64,000 nt of DNA from Thioalkalivibrio sp. ALJ21 (GTDB taxonomy: Bacteria > Pseudomonadota > Gammaproteobacteria > Ectothiorhodospirales > Ectothiorhodospiraceae): NCBI RefSeq assembly GCF_000378605.1, contig NZ_KB905155.1, positions 1,054,001 to 1,118,000 of the forward strand, read 5' to 3'. Shown here piece by piece: positions 7,672 through 18,154 of the stretch. The number at the start of each line of letters is the position of its first letter. Position 1 is the stretch's first letter. Made by a program: the position numbers and the translations under genes. The notes beneath the pieces were generated by a model. That model was not told the origin of the DNA. It saw nothing but the letters and a program-made list of their open reading frames with translations, and did no database searches.

Positions 7672-8916
7672 TTAACCGTCCTCCTGTTGACCGACAGGTT
7701 CCTGCTCAAGTTCAAAGGCATCATGCAGGGCGCGTACTGCAAGTTCGAGGTACTTCTCATCCACGACCACCGAGATCTTGATCTCGGAGGTCGAAATCAT
7801 CCGAATGTTGATTGTCTCGCGCGACAGGGCCTCGAACATCTTGCTGGCAATCCCGGCGTGCGAACGCATGCCGACGCCGACCACCGAGATCTTCACGATG
7901 TGGGTGTCCCCGGAAACCTCGCGCGCACTCAAGGCCTTGCAGGCGTCCTCCAGGATCGCCAGCGCCTTGTCGTAGTCGTTGCGATGCACTGTAAAGGTGA
8001 AGTCGGTGGTCTGATCCGCGCCCACGTTCTGCACGATCATGTCCACCTCGATATTGGCGTCCGCGATCGGCCCGAGGATGCGATGCGCGACCCCCGGCTG
8101 ATCGGGGACGCCCTGAACCGTCAGCTGGGCCTCGTTCTGATTGAACGCGATACCCGCAACCAGCGCCTGTTCCACCTGTGCATCCTCCTCCGTGGTAATC
8201 AGGGTCCCCGGTCCTTCCTCGAACGAGGACAGCACTCTGAGAGGGACGTTGTACTTGCCAGCAAATTCCACCGCGCGGATCTGGAGCACCTTGGAACCAA
8301 GGCTTGCCATCTCCAGCATCTCCTCGAAGGTGATGCTGTGCAGGCGGCGCGCATTCGGCACCAGGCGCGGGTCGGTGGTGTACACACCATCGACATCCGT
8401 ATAGATCCGGCACTCGTCGGCCTTCAGCGCGGCGGCCAGCGCGACCGCCGTGGTATCCGATCCGCCGCGGCCCAGCGTGGTGATCGCGCCGTGCTCGTCC
8501 ACACCCTGGAATCCGGCCACAACGACCACTCGCCCGGCCTCCAGGTCCGCGCGCACGCGGGCATCGTCAATACTGCGGATGCGCGCCTTGTTATGCGCGC
8601 TGTCGGTGCGAATCGTGACCTGCGCGCCGGTATAGGAGCGTGCCGGGCAGCCATGCGCCTCCAGCGCCATCGACAGCAGGGCAATCGTCACCTGTTCGCC
8701 GGTCGAGAGCAGCACATCCAGCTCGCGGCCATCGGCCCGCGGGTTCAGCGCATGCGCAAGCCCCAGCAGGCGATCGGTCTCGCCGCTCATCGCGGAGACG
8801 ACGATCACCAGTTGGTGGCCCTCCTCGCGCAGCTTCAGGGCCCGCTCCGCGACCGCCTGGATGCGCTCGGTAGTGCCTACCGAGGTGCCCCCGAACTTCA
8901 GTACCAGCAACGCCAT
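7672..8916 (-). CDS. lysC: Aspartate kinase
   Basis: Aspartokinase phosphorylates aspartate, the entry to lysine, threonine, methionine and diaminopimelate synthesis. The 414-residue protein starts [20 protein letters not shown], the kinase signature, and has [16 protein letters not shown] and [14 protein letters not shown]. Two C-terminal ACT domains (about residues 265-400) indicate feedback control, probably by lysine and threonine. It is a monofunctional enzyme, not fused to homoserine dehydrogenase. It lies between alaS and csrA on the same strand. Confidence 0.95.
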   Translation of the reverse strand: MALLVLKFGGTSVGTTERIQAVAERALKLREEGHQLVIVVSAMSGETDRLLGLAHALNPRADGRELDVLLSTGEQVTIALLSMALEAHGCPARSYTGAQVTIRTDSAHNKARIRSIDDARVRADLEAGRVVVVAGFQGVDEHGAITTLGRGGSDTTAVALAAALKADECRIYTDVDGVYTTDPRLVPNARRLHSITFEEMLEMASLGSKVLQIRAVEFAGKYNVPLRVLSSFEEGPGTLITTEEDAQVEQALVAGIAFNQNEAQLTVQGVPDQPGVAHRILGPIADANIEVDMIVQNVGADQTTDFTFTVHRNDYDKALAILEDACKALSAREVSGDTHIVKISVVGVGMRSHAGIASKMFEALSRETINIRMISTSEIKISVVVDEKYLELAVRALHDAFELEQEPVGQQEDG

Positions 8917-8970
8917 TGCACGATTCCATTCACCGCCACCCGGAAAGGCGGCGCATTAAACATCATTCAG

Positions 8971-9060
8971 TTCTTCATTGCGAGAACCCTCGAGCACGCG
9001 CAGAAAGCGCCCCGAGGGTGGCGGACAGACATCGCCGAGGCGCTGGCCACGCGATGACGG
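8971..9060. repeat. Palindromic GTCATTGCGAG-family repeat between lysC and alaS
   Basis: This roughly 90-bp segment begins TTCATTGCGAG and ends CGCGATGACGG, the same imperfect inverted ends as the repeats at 12459, 43427 and 45773. An internal CCCTCG...CGAGGG pair adds a hairpin. It fills the 150-bp gap between alaS and lysC; no gene is seen. Confidence 0.6.
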
Positions 9061-9067
9061 ATGGTCT

Positions 9068-11677
9068 TCAGGCGCGTTCGCGCACCCAGTCCGCGACCGA
9101 GGCCAGCGCGGCATCCAGCTTGTCCGGGCTCTGGCCGCCGGCCATCGCCATGTCCGGGCGGCCGCCACCCTTGCCATCAACCTGCGCGGCGACGTGGCCG
9201 ACCAGATCGCCGGCCTTGAACTGGCCGGTCTCGGCCTTGGTGACGCCGGCCACCAGGCTGACCTTGCCCTCGCCGGTCGCGGTTCCCAGGACCACGACCG
9301 CCTTGCCAAGTTTCTGCTTGAGCTGGTCGACCATGTCGCGCAGGGCCTTGGGCTCCACGCCCTCGACCTTCGCGGCCAGCACCTGCATGCCTCCGACCTC
9401 CTGCGCCTGGGACGCCAGATCGCTGCCGGCCTGGCTGGCCAGCTTGCCCTTGAGCTGTTCGATCTGCTTTTCCAGTTCGCGCGAGCGCTCCTGCAGCTGG
9501 GCGACCTTGTCGGCCGCCTCGCCGCGTCCGGCGCGCAGGCGGTCGGCGATCGCATCCAGGTACCCCAGCTGCTGGTCGACCCAGCGCAGCGCCACCTCAC
9601 CGGCCACCGCCTCGATACGGCGAATACCGGCGGCCACCCCGCCCTCGGAGGTGATTCGGAACAGGCCGATGTCCCCGGTGCGGTCCACATGCGTGCCGCC
9701 GCACAACTCCACGGAGGTGCCGATCTTCAGCACCCGGACCTGATCGCCGTACTTCTCGCCGAACAGCGCGACCGCGCCGGACTCCATCGCCGACTCGATG
9801 TCCATCACGCGGGTGTCGGTCGCCTCATTGGCCAGGATCTCGGCGTTCACCTGGGCCTCGATGGCGCGCAGCTGCTCGTCGGTCAGCGGCTCCATGTGGG
9901 TGAAGTCGAAGCGCAGTCGATCGGGGTCCACCAGCGAGCCCTTCTGCTGGACGTGGTCGCCCAGCTGGTCGCGCAGGGCCTTGTGCAGCAGGTGGGTCGC
10001 CGAGTGATGGCGACGGATGTTCTCGCGGCGCGGGCCTTCCACCGCGGCCTGCAGCGTCTGGCCGACCTCCAGCGTGCCGGCGCGCACCTGGCCGACATGG
10101 ATATGCGCCGCGCCCTGCTTGCGGGTATCAGCGACCTGGAAGCGCACGCCGGAGCCACTGAGCGTGCCGACATCGCCCACCTGGCCGCCGGACTCGCCGT
10201 AGAACGGCGTGCGGTCCAGTACCACCAGGCCCTCGGCGCCGACCTCGAGTCGCTCGACCGGCTCGCCGTTCTGGTACAGCGCGACCACGCGACCCTCATC
10301 GTCGACGGTCTCGTAACCGGAGAATGTGGTCTCGAGATCGACCTGCGGCAGGCCGCCGTCGTCCATGGAGAAGTGGCTGGCCGCACGGGCCCGGGCGCGC
10401 TGGTCGGCCATCGCGGACTCGAAGCCCGCCATGTCCAGTTCCAGGCCGCGCTCGCGGGCGATGTCGCCGGTCAGGTCCACCGGGAAGCCGTAGGTGTCAT
10501 ACAGCAGGAAGATGGTCTCGCCCGGGATCACCTTGCCCTCGAGATCGCGCAGGTCGTCCTCGAGGATCTTCATGCCCTTGTCGAGCGTCTCCAGGAACTT
10601 GCGCTCTTCCTTCTCCAGCACCTGCTCGACCCGGGCCTGCGCCTCGGCCAGCTCAGGGAAGGCCTCGCCCATCGCGCGCACCAGGTCGCCGACCATCTGA
10701 TAGAGGAAGGCGTCCTGCGCGCCCACCTTGAAGCCATGGCGCGCGGCGCGACGGATGATGCGGCGCAGCACGTAGCCACGGCCCTCGTTTGACGGCAGCA
10801 CGCCGTCGGTAATCAGGAAGGCGATGGAGCGGATGTGGTCGGCGATCACGCGCAGCGAGGCGGAGTCCTGCTCCTTCGCCCCGGTCACGCGCGCGGCGGC
10901 CGCGATCAGGTCCTGGAACAGGTCGATCTCGTAGTTGGAGTGCACGCCCTGCAGTACGGCGGCCAGGCGCTCCAGGCCCATGCCGGTATCCACCGACGGG
11001 CGCGGCAGCGGGTTCAGCGTGCCGTCCGCGTCGCGGTCGTACTGCATGAACACCAGATTCCAGATCTCGATGTAGCGATCGCCGTCCTCGTCCGGGGAGC
11101 CGGGCGGGCCGCCCTCGACCTCGGGGCCGTGGTCATAGAAGACCTCGGTGCAGGGGCCACAGGGGCCGGTGTCGCCCATCTGCCAGAAGTTGTCGGAACC
11201 GCCGCCTGGCTTGTCGCCGATACGCACGATGCGCTCGGCCGGCACCTTGACCTCGTTCGCCCAGACGTCATAGGCCTCGTCGTCGGTCTCGTAGACCGTG
11301 ACCCAGAGCTTCTCCGGTGGCAGGCCGATGGTCTCGGTCAGGAACTGCCAGGCGTAGTGGATCGCATCGCGCTTGAAGTAGTCGCCGAAGCTGAAGTTGC
11401 CCAGCATCTCGAAGAAGGTGTGATGCCGCGCGGTGTAGCCAACGTTCTCCAGGTCGTTGTGCTTGCCGCCCGCGCGCACGCAGCGCTGGCTGGACACCGC
11501 GCGGTTGTACGAACGCTTCTCGCGGCCGAGGAACACATCCTTGAACTGCACCATCCCCGCGTTGGTGAACAGCAGCGTGGGATCGTTGCCCGGTACCAGC
11601 GGGCTGGAAGACACGATCGTATGACCATGCCCTTCAAAGAATTCGAGGAAACTCCGGCGAATGTCGGCGCTTTTCAT
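9068..11677 (-). CDS. alaS: Alanyl-tRNA synthetase
   Basis: AlaRS charges tRNA-Ala and edits mischarged Ser and Gly. The 869-residue length is standard. The N-terminus [20 protein letters not shown] and the [20 protein letters not shown] motif belong to the class II catalytic core. The editing and C-Ala parts include [11 protein letters not shown] and CGGTH, the zinc-binding elements. It is the first gene of an apparent alaS-lysC-csrA series on the minus strand. recX-recA lie upstream, separated by repeats and a GIY-YIG gene. Confidence 0.98.
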   Translation of the reverse strand: MKSADIRRSFLEFFEGHGHTIVSSSPLVPGNDPTLLFTNAGMVQFKDVFLGREKRSYNRAVSSQRCVRAGGKHNDLENVGYTARHHTFFEMLGNFSFGDYFKRDAIHYAWQFLTETIGLPPEKLWVTVYETDDEAYDVWANEVKVPAERIVRIGDKPGGGSDNFWQMGDTGPCGPCTEVFYDHGPEVEGGPPGSPDEDGDRYIEIWNLVFMQYDRDADGTLNPLPRPSVDTGMGLERLAAVLQGVHSNYEIDLFQDLIAAAARVTGAKEQDSASLRVIADHIRSIAFLITDGVLPSNEGRGYVLRRIIRRAARHGFKVGAQDAFLYQMVGDLVRAMGEAFPELAEAQARVEQVLEKEERKFLETLDKGMKILEDDLRDLEGKVIPGETIFLLYDTYGFPVDLTGDIARERGLELDMAGFESAMADQRARARAASHFSMDDGGLPQVDLETTFSGYETVDDEGRVVALYQNGEPVERLEVGAEGLVVLDRTPFYGESGGQVGDVGTLSGSGVRFQVADTRKQGAAHIHVGQVRAGTLEVGQTLQAAVEGPRRENIRRHHSATHLLHKALRDQLGDHVQQKGSLVDPDRLRFDFTHMEPLTDEQLRAIEAQVNAEILANEATDTRVMDIESAMESGAVALFGEKYGDQVRVLKIGTSVELCGGTHVDRTGDIGLFRITSEGGVAAGIRRIEAVAGEVALRWVDQQLGYLDAIADRLRAGRGEAADKVAQLQERSRELEKQIEQLKGKLASQAGSDLASQAQEVGGMQVLAAKVEGVEPKALRDMVDQLKQKLGKAVVVLGTATGEGKVSLVAGVTKAETGQFKAGDLVGHVAAQVDGKGGGRPDMAMAGGQSPDKLDAALASVADWVRERA

Positions 11678-11842
11678 GCGGTTCCGATTGAATATGGGGT
11701 CAAAACCGGAATCCTATCACGCAAGCCCCCAACCCGCGTATTGCCGCCCCCGCCTTCGGGCCATGCTGCCTATCATCACCAGGCCCGAAGGCGGGGGCGG
11801 CAATCGGCTGAGCCTGGCCAGAATCGGGATCAGGTGGTTCCG

Positions 11843-12058
11843 TAAAGCGATTGCTTCGCTGCGCTCGCAATGACGGTACAAAGACGACGTCATTGCGAGG
11901 AGCAACGCGACGAAGCAATCGGCACCCACGGCCACCTGATCCGAGCGCCGAGTGACCCGCCGACGATTGCCACGGCCCCTCCGGGGCCTCGCAATGACGC
12001 ACCATGATCGCGGTCATTGCGAGGAGCCCGGCGACGAAGCGATCGGCAAGTACCTCCC
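11843..12058. repeat. Cluster of palindromic REP-like repeats upstream of alaS
   Basis: At least three units of the CGTCATTGCGAGGAGC...GACGAAGCAATC family lie here in alternating orientation: about 11848-11876, 11891-12000 and 12015-12058. The middle unit is a complete roughly 110-bp inverted-end element ending in GGCCTCGCAATGACG. Together they occupy most of the 390-bp gap between alaS and the small GIY-YIG gene. No coding sequence is evident, and the alaS promoter must lie within or next to them. Confidence 0.8.
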
Positions 12059-12067
12059 CAGCTGCGT

Positions 12068-12358
12068 TCAACCCACAATGTCGTTGAACAGATCCCGCCA
12101 CCCGGGGTTCACCTGCTCGATCAGCGCAACCTTCCTGCGCCGCGGACCCGCCTTCAACTGCTTTTCGCGTTCGATCGCGGATTCCATCTCCACGCATTGC
12201 TCGAACCAGACGAGCCGATGCAGACCGTACCGGCTGGTAAACCCGGATACCTCTCCCGAGCGATGCTGCCAGACCCGCTGCACAAGGTTGCTGGTCACAC
12301 CCACGTAGAGGGTCCCGTCACGACGGTTGCTCATCATGTAGACACAGGGTTGTTTCAT
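12068..12358 (-). CDS. Small GIY-YIG nuclease-domain protein
   Basis: A 96-residue single-domain GIY-YIG protein. The start at 12358 is chosen because the domain begins at once (MKQPCVYMMSNRRDGTLYVG) and GGGAGG lies 5 bp upstream. The VYM and YVG halves, then TSNLVQRVWQHR and EREKQLKAGPRRRKVALIE, match the UvrC/YhbQ-like URI family. Catalytic Arg and Glu candidates are in LVQRVWQHR and MESAIEREKQLK. These stand-alone proteins are common in bacteria and mostly uncharacterised; a DNA repair or mobile-element role is possible. It is embedded between REP-like repeats. Confidence 0.85.
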   Translation of the reverse strand: MKQPCVYMMSNRRDGTLYVGVTSNLVQRVWQHRSGEVSGFTSRYGLHRLVWFEQCVEMESAIEREKQLKAGPRRRKVALIEQVNPGWRDLFNDIVG

Positions 12359-12458
12359 CGCTCCCTCCCTGGGCGACTGCACATTCGTACTCAGCGGCCG
12401 AGAATCCTTTCGGCCCTTCACCACCAGTGACACTCGCGTGTCCCCAGCACAAGGATGT

Positions 12459-12610
12459 CATTGCGAGGCCCCGAAGGGGCCGTGGCAATCGGCTGGGACC
12501 GGCCAGACCCCGGATCTGGTGGTTCCCTCGGGGATTGCTTCGTCGCTTCGCTCCTCGCAATGACGTTCCTCCAAACCCGTCATTGCGAGGAGCGAAGCGA
12601 CGAAGCAATC
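12459..12610. repeat. REP-like inverted repeat element adjoining recX
   Basis: A 108-bp unit (12459-12566) has inverted ends GTCATTGCGAGG/CCTCGCAATGAC and internal CCCCGAAGGGGCC. It is followed by a half unit (about 12580-12610) ending GACGAAGCAATCGG. The half unit runs to within two or three bases of the recX stop codon. The same family occurs at several places in this window. Confidence 0.85.
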
Positions 12611-12612
12611 GG

Positions 12613-13101
12613 TCAGGAACCGCCAGCGTCGTCTTTCCAGGCGGCGAGGGCCTGGTGGGCGACACCGCCTGGAAAGCCGCGTCCGGCGAGGTGGCGCAGG
12701 TAGCGGGCCTCGTCCTCGCGGGTCTCGGGGGGATGACGGAAGTGGCGTTCGAGCTGGCCGCGGGCCTGGTCGGTCCAGTCGACCTCCAGGGCGTCGATGG
12801 CGGCACTGACGGTGTCGCTGCCGATGCCGTTGTGGGCGAGTTCGGCACGGATGCGCTGCTCGCCATAGCCCTGTTCGGTGCGGTGGCGGGCGATGAAGTC
12901 CGCGTAGCGGGTGTCGCTCAGGTAATCGAGCTCGCGCGCACGCTCAAGAGCGGCATCCACCGCGTCGCGCTCGAACCCGCGCTCGGCCAGCTTGCGCGCG
13001 AGCTCCAGCGCGGAATGCTCGCGCCGCACCAGCAGCCGGAGCCCGGCCTCCAGTGCGGCGTCCGGATCGGCCGGGTCAGCCTTGCTCCTCGACCGGGGCA
13101 T
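12613..13101 (-). CDS. recX: Regulatory protein RecX
   Basis: RecX binds RecA filaments and restrains their growth. The 162-residue protein has the RecX three-helix repeats: [11 protein letters not shown]-like N-terminus ([23 protein letters not shown]), [31 protein letters not shown], and a third repeat near the end. The start at 13101 overlaps the recA 3' end by 26 bp, so translation is coupled. Its C-terminus abuts a REP-like repeat and could have been slightly altered by it. Confidence 0.9.
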   Translation of the reverse strand: MPRSRSKADPADPDAALEAGLRLLVRREHSALELARKLAERGFERDAVDAALERARELDYLSDTRYADFIARHRTEQGYGEQRIRAELAHNGIGSDTVSAAIDALEVDWTDQARGQLERHFRHPPETREDEARYLRHLAGRGFPGGVAHQALAAWKDDAGGS

Positions 13102-14122
13102 CGACCGGCTCGTCCTCCACCGCAGCCTTGTTGCGCTTCGGCAGCAGGCGTTCGCGCAGGGTCTTTTCGACTTCCTCGGCGATCTGCGGGTTGTCCTTCA
13201 GGTACTGGCGGGCGTTCTCCTTGCCCTGACCAATCCGCTCGCCGTTGTAGCTGTACCAGGCGCCGGCCTTGTCGATCAGGCCTTCCTTCACGCCCATCTC
13301 GATGATCTCGCCGACCCGCGAGATGCCCTCGCCATAGAGGATCTCGAAGTAGGCCTCGCGGAACGGGGGTGCCATCTTGTTCTTGACAACCTTCACGCGG
13401 GTCTCGTTGCCGATCACCTCGTCGCCCTTCTTGATCGCGCCGATGCGGCGGATATCCATGCGCACGGAGGAGTAGAACTTGAGCGCGTTGCCACCGGTAG
13501 TAGTTTCGGGGCTGCCAAACATCACGCCGATCTTCATGCGGATCTGGTTGATAAAGATGACCAGGGTGTTGGAGCGCTTGATGTTGGCGGTCAGCTTGCG
13601 CAGCGCCTGCGACATCAGCCGCGCCTGCAGGCCGACGTGGGAGTCGCCCATCTCGCCCTCGATCTCCGCCTTTGGTGTCAGCGCGGCCACGGAGTCGACG
13701 ATCACCACGTCCACCGCGCCGGAGCGCACCAGCATGTCGGCGATCTCCAGCGCCTGCTCGCCGGTATCCGGCTGCGAGACCAGCAGATCGTCGACGTTCA
13801 CGCCCAGCTTCTCGGCATAGGTCGGGTCCAGCGCGTGCTCGGCGTCGACGAACGCGGCGGTGCCGCCCAGCTTCTGCGCCTCGGCCACCACCTGCAGGGT
13901 CAGGGTCGTCTTGCCCGAGGACTCCGGGCCATAGATCTCGACCACGCGCCCGCGCGGCACGCCGCCAATCCCGAGCGCGATATCCAGCGCCAGGGAACCC
14001 GTGGAGATGGCCGGCACATCCACCGCCTGCTGATCGCCCATGCGCATCACCGCGCCCTTGCCGAATTGGCGTTCGATCTGCCCCAGTGCGGCGGTCAGGG
14101 CCTTCTTGCGATTCTCGTCCAC
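13076..14122 (-). CDS. recA: Recombinase RecA
   Basis: RecA forms filaments on single-stranded DNA for strand exchange and triggers SOS cleavage of LexA. The 348-residue protein has Walker [10 protein letters not shown], the [11 protein letters not shown] and [19 protein letters not shown] segments (L1 region) and the L2 region around [20 protein letters not shown]. The start is GTG with GGAGG 6 bp upstream; no in-frame ATG fits better. The C-terminus is acidic, as usual. I found no clear CTGT-N8-ACAG LexA box upstream, so SOS control may use a different operator here. Confidence 0.98.
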   Translation of the reverse strand: MDENRKKALTAALGQIERQFGKGAVMRMGDQQAVDVPAISTGSLALDIALGIGGVPRGRVVEIYGPESSGKTTLTLQVVAEAQKLGGTAAFVDAEHALDPTYAEKLGVNVDDLLVSQPDTGEQALEIADMLVRSGAVDVVIVDSVAALTPKAEIEGEMGDSHVGLQARLMSQALRKLTANIKRSNTLVIFINQIRMKIGVMFGSPETTTGGNALKFYSSVRMDIRRIGAIKKGDEVIGNETRVKVVKNKMAPPFREAYFEILYGEGISRVGEIIEMGVKEGLIDKAGAWYSYNGERIGQGKENARQYLKDNPQIAEEVEKTLRERLLPKRNKAAVEDEPVDAPVEEQG

Positions 14123-14275
14123 GGTATGCCTCCCGATACTTGCAGCGATGGTTTCCGATCCGTTGCGGGGCGGATACGGGGCCGCAGTATCCCACAGGGC
14201 GGGGAGCGACCCAACCCGGGTTCACGGCTCGAAGGGGATCACCGGGGCGCGATGCCCCGGGGAATGGTCGACGCG

Positions 14276-14806
14276 TCAGGCCGCCTCGTGCGCCAGCAAC
14301 GCACTGAGCGCGTGCAGCATCGCCTGCAGGCGTACATCGTGGCGCTCGCCATCGAAATGGAGGGTCTCGACGCGCGCGTCCCGCCCGCGCTCCTGCCAGC
14401 CGAAGCAGACCGTACCCACCGGCTTGTCCGCGCTGCCGCCACCGGGCCCGGCGATGCCGGTCACCGACAGCGCCAGGTCGGCATCGCAGTGGGCAAGCCC
14501 GCCCTCGACCATCGCGCGCGCCACGGCCTCGCTGACCGCGCCATGCTGCTCGATCAGTTCGGCCGGCACCCCGACCATCCGCGTCTTGGCCGCGTTGGAG
14601 TACGCCACCCAGCCGCACTCGAACCAGCCCGAGCTGCCCGGGACATCGGTAATCGCCTGGGCAATCCCGCCGCCGGTACAGGACTCGATGGTGCACAGCT
14701 TGCGTTCGCTGGCGAGCAGCCGCTCGCCCAGGTCGTAGACCAGCGCCGAGAGCCCGGCCAGATCAGCCTCGCGCGGGCTTGCAATCAGAGTCGATTCCGC
14801 TTCCAT
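14276..14806 (-). CDS. pncC: Nicotinamide-nucleotide amidase (CinA C-terminal domain)
   Basis: PncC deamidates nicotinamide mononucleotide to nicotinate mononucleotide in pyridine salvage. The 176-residue stand-alone CinA C-domain shows TIESCTGGGIAQAITDVPGSS, the AYSNAAKTRMVGVP segment and SVTGIAGPGGGSADKPVGTV, all hallmark motifs. I choose ATG at 14806, with GAGGG upstream, over a TTG eight codons earlier. It sits 8 bp after the PilZ gene and upstream of recA. The pncC-recA pairing is conserved in gammaproteobacteria. Confidence 0.93.
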   Translation of the reverse strand: MEAESTLIASPREADLAGLSALVYDLGERLLASERKLCTIESCTGGGIAQAITDVPGSSGWFECGWVAYSNAAKTRMVGVPAELIEQHGAVSEAVARAMVEGGLAHCDADLALSVTGIAGPGGGSADKPVGTVCFGWQERGRDARVETLHFDGERHDVRLQAMLHALSALLAHEAA

Positions 14807-14813
14807 GTCCGGA

Positions 14814-15113
14814 TCATCCCTCGCTGTCAAAGGCTATGGCCACACGCCAGATCACCCGCTCTTCGCCCAGGGGCTCGCTGCGCACCACCTGGCCGGCCCG
14901 CTCCAGGGAGGGCAGTCGCCCGTCCGGGCTGTTGACCGCGATGCTCACACGCTCGCCCGCCTGCGGTGCATGCGGCCAGCGAAAGGCACAGCCGCTGGCC
15001 GAAAGGTCCTCCAGCCGCACCTCGTCCGCCGCACCAGTCGCCATCCAGGTCACTCGTGCGGGGGTGTCGACCTGCATGCGCCGGAAGCCCCGGCGGTCAT
15101 CTTCTCCCAGCAT
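14814..15113 (-). CDS. PilZ-domain protein
   Basis: A 99-residue single PilZ domain, a predicted cyclic-di-GMP receptor. The N-terminal DDRRGFRRM gives the RxxxR nucleotide-binding motif, and DLSASGCAF gives the (D/N)xSxxG motif. The following beta barrel includes RAGQVVRSE. The start at 15113 is supported by GGAGG 6 bp upstream; an overlapping ATG two codons earlier leaves no spacing. It is 8 bp upstream of pncC, so it probably heads a PilZ-pncC-recA-recX run. What it regulates is not shown by the sequence. Confidence 0.85.
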   Translation of the reverse strand: MLGEDDRRGFRRMQVDTPARVTWMATGAADEVRLEDLSASGCAFRWPHAPQAGERVSIAVNSPDGRLPSLERAGQVVRSEPLGEERVIWRVAIAFDSEG

Positions 15114-15139
15114 GCGCATCCTCCATGACTCCACCCGAG

Positions 15140-15177
15140 TGTGGCACATCACGTCTCGTGATGGTGCACCTGCCACA
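15140..15177. promoter_or_regulatory. Dyad upstream of the PilZ gene
   Basis: An interrupted inverted repeat: TGTGGCA...TGCCACA outside and ATCACG-TCT-CGTGAT inside. It lies 26 bp upstream of the PilZ start codon, between it and the structured element. It could be an operator or a 5'-leader hairpin; no known regulator matches. Confidence 0.4.
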
Positions 15178-15207
15178 CGGGGCCGCGCATCCGTATACTG
15201 CGCGGCA

Positions 15208-15474
15208 GGGAAACACTGATTAATGTACACGCTCGCGTTGGTACCCCAGGTTTTCCGAGACAAGGCGCGTCGTGCAGCGGGTAGTGGTTCTACCCGCAAG
15301 CGGCGCAACGCAGAATCGGGGAACCTGGGGTGCCAACCCCAAGGGGCTCGGCCGCTTTTGCGCGCGAACGGCGTTGCGGCTCCCTTGTGCAGAATGACTG
15401 CACGGCAGTCACCGCGCCTTGTTCGCACGCAAAAGCGACTCGAGCGCGAACGTGTACATTAATCAGTGTTTCCC
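15208..15474. repeat. Structured inverted-repeat element, copy 2
   Basis: This 267-bp element is the reverse complement of the one at 5962-6249. Its ends (15208-15237 and 15445-15474) pair over 29 of 30 bp. Arm B lies at about 15236-15337 and arm A at about 15345-15445. Arm A is nearly identical to copy 1. About nine of the 30 outer-stem positions differ from copy 1, almost all compensated on the other side, and the closing stem of arm B also changes in a paired way. It occupies most of the 388-bp gap between the PilZ gene and mutS. Confidence 0.85.
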
Positions 15475-15502
15475 CAAGCCCGGATCGACCGCAGCCGAAC
15501 CG

Positions 15503-18142
15503 ATGAGCACCGCCGAGCCCCTCTCCGCCCATACCCCGATGATGCAGCAGTACCTGGCCATCAAGGCCGAGTACCCGGATACGCTGCTGCTCTACCGCAT
15601 GGGGGATTTCTACGAACTGTTCTACGACGACGCCGAGCGCGCCGCGGGGCTGCTCGACATCACCCTGACCCGGCGCGGCGAATCGGCCGGAGCGCCCATC
15701 CCGATGGCCGGAATCCCCGTACACACGCTGGAGGGCTACCTGGCCCGCCTGCTGAAGATGGGCGAGAGCGTGGCGATCTGCGAGCAGACGGGTGCGGTGG
15801 GCGCCCAGAAGGGCCCGGTCAAGCGCGAGGTCGTGCGCATCGTGACTCCGGGCACGGTTACCGAGGAGGCCCTGCTGGATGCCCGGCAGGTGAACCGCCT
15901 GGTCGCGGTCTGCCCGGCCGCCTCCGCCGCCGTGAAGGGCCGCAAGACCGGCTACGGCATCGCCAGCCTGGAGTTCGCCAGTGGCCAGTTCCGCGTACTG
16001 GAGGTCGGCGACGAAACCGAGCTGGCCGCCGAACTGGCGCGGCTCGACCCAGTGGAACTACTCGTACCCGATCAGGCCGCGATCCCGGGCACCGAGTCCT
16101 TCGCCCCCCAGCGCCACGCCGACTGGCATTTCGACGCCGTGTCCGCCCATCGCCTGCTGATCACCCATTTCGGCACCCGCGACCTGTCCGGCTTTGGCTG
16201 CGAGGGGCTGGACCTGGGCATCGCTGCCGCCGGGGCCCTGCTCGCCTACGTGCAGAACCGCCATCGCGGCGATCTCGCCCACATCACCAGCCTGGCGCAC
16301 GAGCAGCGCAGCCAGATGCTGGTGCTGGACCCGGCCACCCGCCGCAACCTGGAACTCACCCGCACGCTGACGGGCGAGCGCCGCGGCTCCCTGCTCGCCC
16401 TGCTGGACACGACCCAGTCCGCGATGGGCGCCCGCCGCCTGATGCAGTGGCTGCACCAGCCGCTGCGCGAGCGAGCGATCATCCGCGAGCGCCAGACCGC
16501 GATCACCGCCCTGCTGGAACAGGAGGCCGTCACCCCGATCCGCGACGCCCTGGCCGGCAGCGCCGACAGCGAACGCATCCTCTCGCGCATCGTGCTGGGG
16601 AGCGCCCGTCCGCGCGACCTGACCGCCCTGCTCGCCAGCCTGGGACGCCTGCCGGCCCTGCACGCGGCCCTGGCGCCAGTGGCCGATGCCGCCGAACGCC
16701 TGTCCGCCCTGCATGCCGCGCTCGCGCCGGAGGATGAGCTGACCGCCCGGCTCGGCGCGGCCCTGGTGGAGGAGCCACCGCTGCGGGTGACCGACGGCGG
16801 CATGATCCGCGCGGGCTACGACCCCGAGCTGGATCGCCTGCGCGCGCTGGAAAGCGACGCCGATGCCTTCCTGCGCGAGATCGAGGCCCGCGAACGCGAG
16901 GCGACCGGCATCCCCACGCTGAAGGTCGCCTACAACCGCGTGCACGGCTACTACATCGAGGTCTCGCGCAGCCGCTCCGCCGAGCTCCCCGGCCGCTTCA
17001 TGCGCCGCCAGACGCTGAAGAACACCGAGCGCTACACCACGGAAGAACTCAAGCGCTTCGAGGACGAGATCCTCTCCGCCCGCGAGCAGGCCATGCTCCG
17101 CGAGCGCGCGCTGTTCGACGACCTGATCACCGACCTGCAGGCGCGCGCCCCGCGTCTGCGCACCCTCGCGGACGCCGTGGCCGAGCTGGACGTGCTCGCC
17201 TGCCTGGCCGAGCGTGCGGCCCGCCTCGACTGGCACTGCCCGGAGCTGGTCCAGAACCCCGGCATCCATATCGAGCAGGGCCGGCACCCGGTGGTGGAGG
17301 CCGGGCTCGACACCCCGTTCGTCGCCAACGACACCGAACTGGACCCGGAGACACGCCGGCTACTGGTGATCACCGGCCCCAACATGGGCGGCAAGTCCAC
17401 CTACATGCGCCAGACCGCGCTGATCGTGCTGCTTGCCTGCATGGGGAGCTTCGTGCCGGCGGCACGGGCGCAGATCGGCCCGGTGGACCGCATCTTCACC
17501 CGCATCGGCGCCTCCGACGACCTGACCTCCGGACGCTCGACCTTCATGGTGGAGATGACCGAGGCCGCGAACATCCTGCACAACGCGGGCCCCGAGAGCC
17601 TGGTGCTGATGGACGAGATCGGCCGCGGCACCAGCACCTTCGACGGGCTGGCGCTTGCCCTGGCCTGCGCCGAGCGCCTGACGCGCCACAACCGCGCGCT
17701 GACCCTGTTCGCCACGCATTACTTCGAACTGACCGCGCTGGCCGAGCGCGAGTCGGCCGTGGCCAACGTGCACACGGACGCCATGGAGCACGAACACAGC
17801 ATCGTGTTCCTGCACCAGGTCCGCGAGGGCCCGGCGAATCAGAGTTACGGGTTGCAAGTGGCGCAACTGGCCGGGGTCCCGGCCGACGTACTCAAGCTCG
17901 CGCGGGAACACCTGCGCGAACTGGAGGACCGGGCGGCCGCGACGGACTCGCCGCAACTGGGCCTGTTCGCCCCCGCCCCGGACGCAACGACCGCGGCCCC
18001 CGAGTCGGTTGCCGAAGACCGGCCTTCGGAAGAACGAGCCCTGAAGGCCCTGTTCGATACCCTGGAGCCGGACGAGATGAGCCCACGCGAGGCCCTGGAC
18101 GCCCTCTACCGCATGAAGGATGCCCTGCGCGATCTGCAATAG
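15503..18142 (+). CDS. mutS: DNA mismatch repair protein MutS
   Basis: MutS recognises base mismatches and recruits MutL. The 879-residue protein has the mismatch-binding domain with the [16 protein letters not shown] motif (Phe-x-Glu), the connector, lever and clamp regions, and a C-terminal ATPase with Walker [14 protein letters not shown] and signature ENILHNA-like [28 protein letters not shown]. The frame is open further upstream into the structured element, but the family start [21 protein letters not shown] fits 15503. The gene may take its promoter from, or next to, the element. It ends 12 bp from the convergent efflux operon. Confidence 0.97.
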   Translation: MSTAEPLSAHTPMMQQYLAIKAEYPDTLLLYRMGDFYELFYDDAERAAGLLDITLTRRGESAGAPIPMAGIPVHTLEGYLARLLKMGESVAICEQTGAVGAQKGPVKREVVRIVTPGTVTEEALLDARQVNRLVAVCPAASAAVKGRKTGYGIASLEFASGQFRVLEVGDETELAAELARLDPVELLVPDQAAIPGTESFAPQRHADWHFDAVSAHRLLITHFGTRDLSGFGCEGLDLGIAAAGALLAYVQNRHRGDLAHITSLAHEQRSQMLVLDPATRRNLELTRTLTGERRGSLLALLDTTQSAMGARRLMQWLHQPLRERAIIRERQTAITALLEQEAVTPIRDALAGSADSERILSRIVLGSARPRDLTALLASLGRLPALHAALAPVADAAERLSALHAALAPEDELTARLGAALVEEPPLRVTDGGMIRAGYDPELDRLRALESDADAFLREIEAREREATGIPTLKVAYNRVHGYYIEVSRSRSAELPGRFMRRQTLKNTERYTTEELKRFEDEILSAREQAMLRERALFDDLITDLQARAPRLRTLADAVAELDVLACLAERAARLDWHCPELVQNPGIHIEQGRHPVVEAGLDTPFVANDTELDPETRRLLVITGPNMGGKSTYMRQTALIVLLACMGSFVPAARAQIGPVDRIFTRIGASDDLTSGRSTFMVEMTEAANILHNAGPESLVLMDEIGRGTSTFDGLALALACAERLTRHNRALTLFATHYFELTALAERESAVANVHTDAMEHEHSIVFLHQVREGPANQSYGLQVAQLAGVPADVLKLAREHLRELEDRAAATDSPQLGLFAPAPDATTAAPESVAEDRPSEERALKALFDTLEPDEMSPREALDALYRMKDALRDLQ

Positions 18143-18154
18143 GCGTCCTGGCGG

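Noticed and set aside
14123-14275. LexA box upstream of recA
   Set aside because: No CTGT-N8-ACAG match; the best GATACTG-like sequence is more probably a promoter -10.
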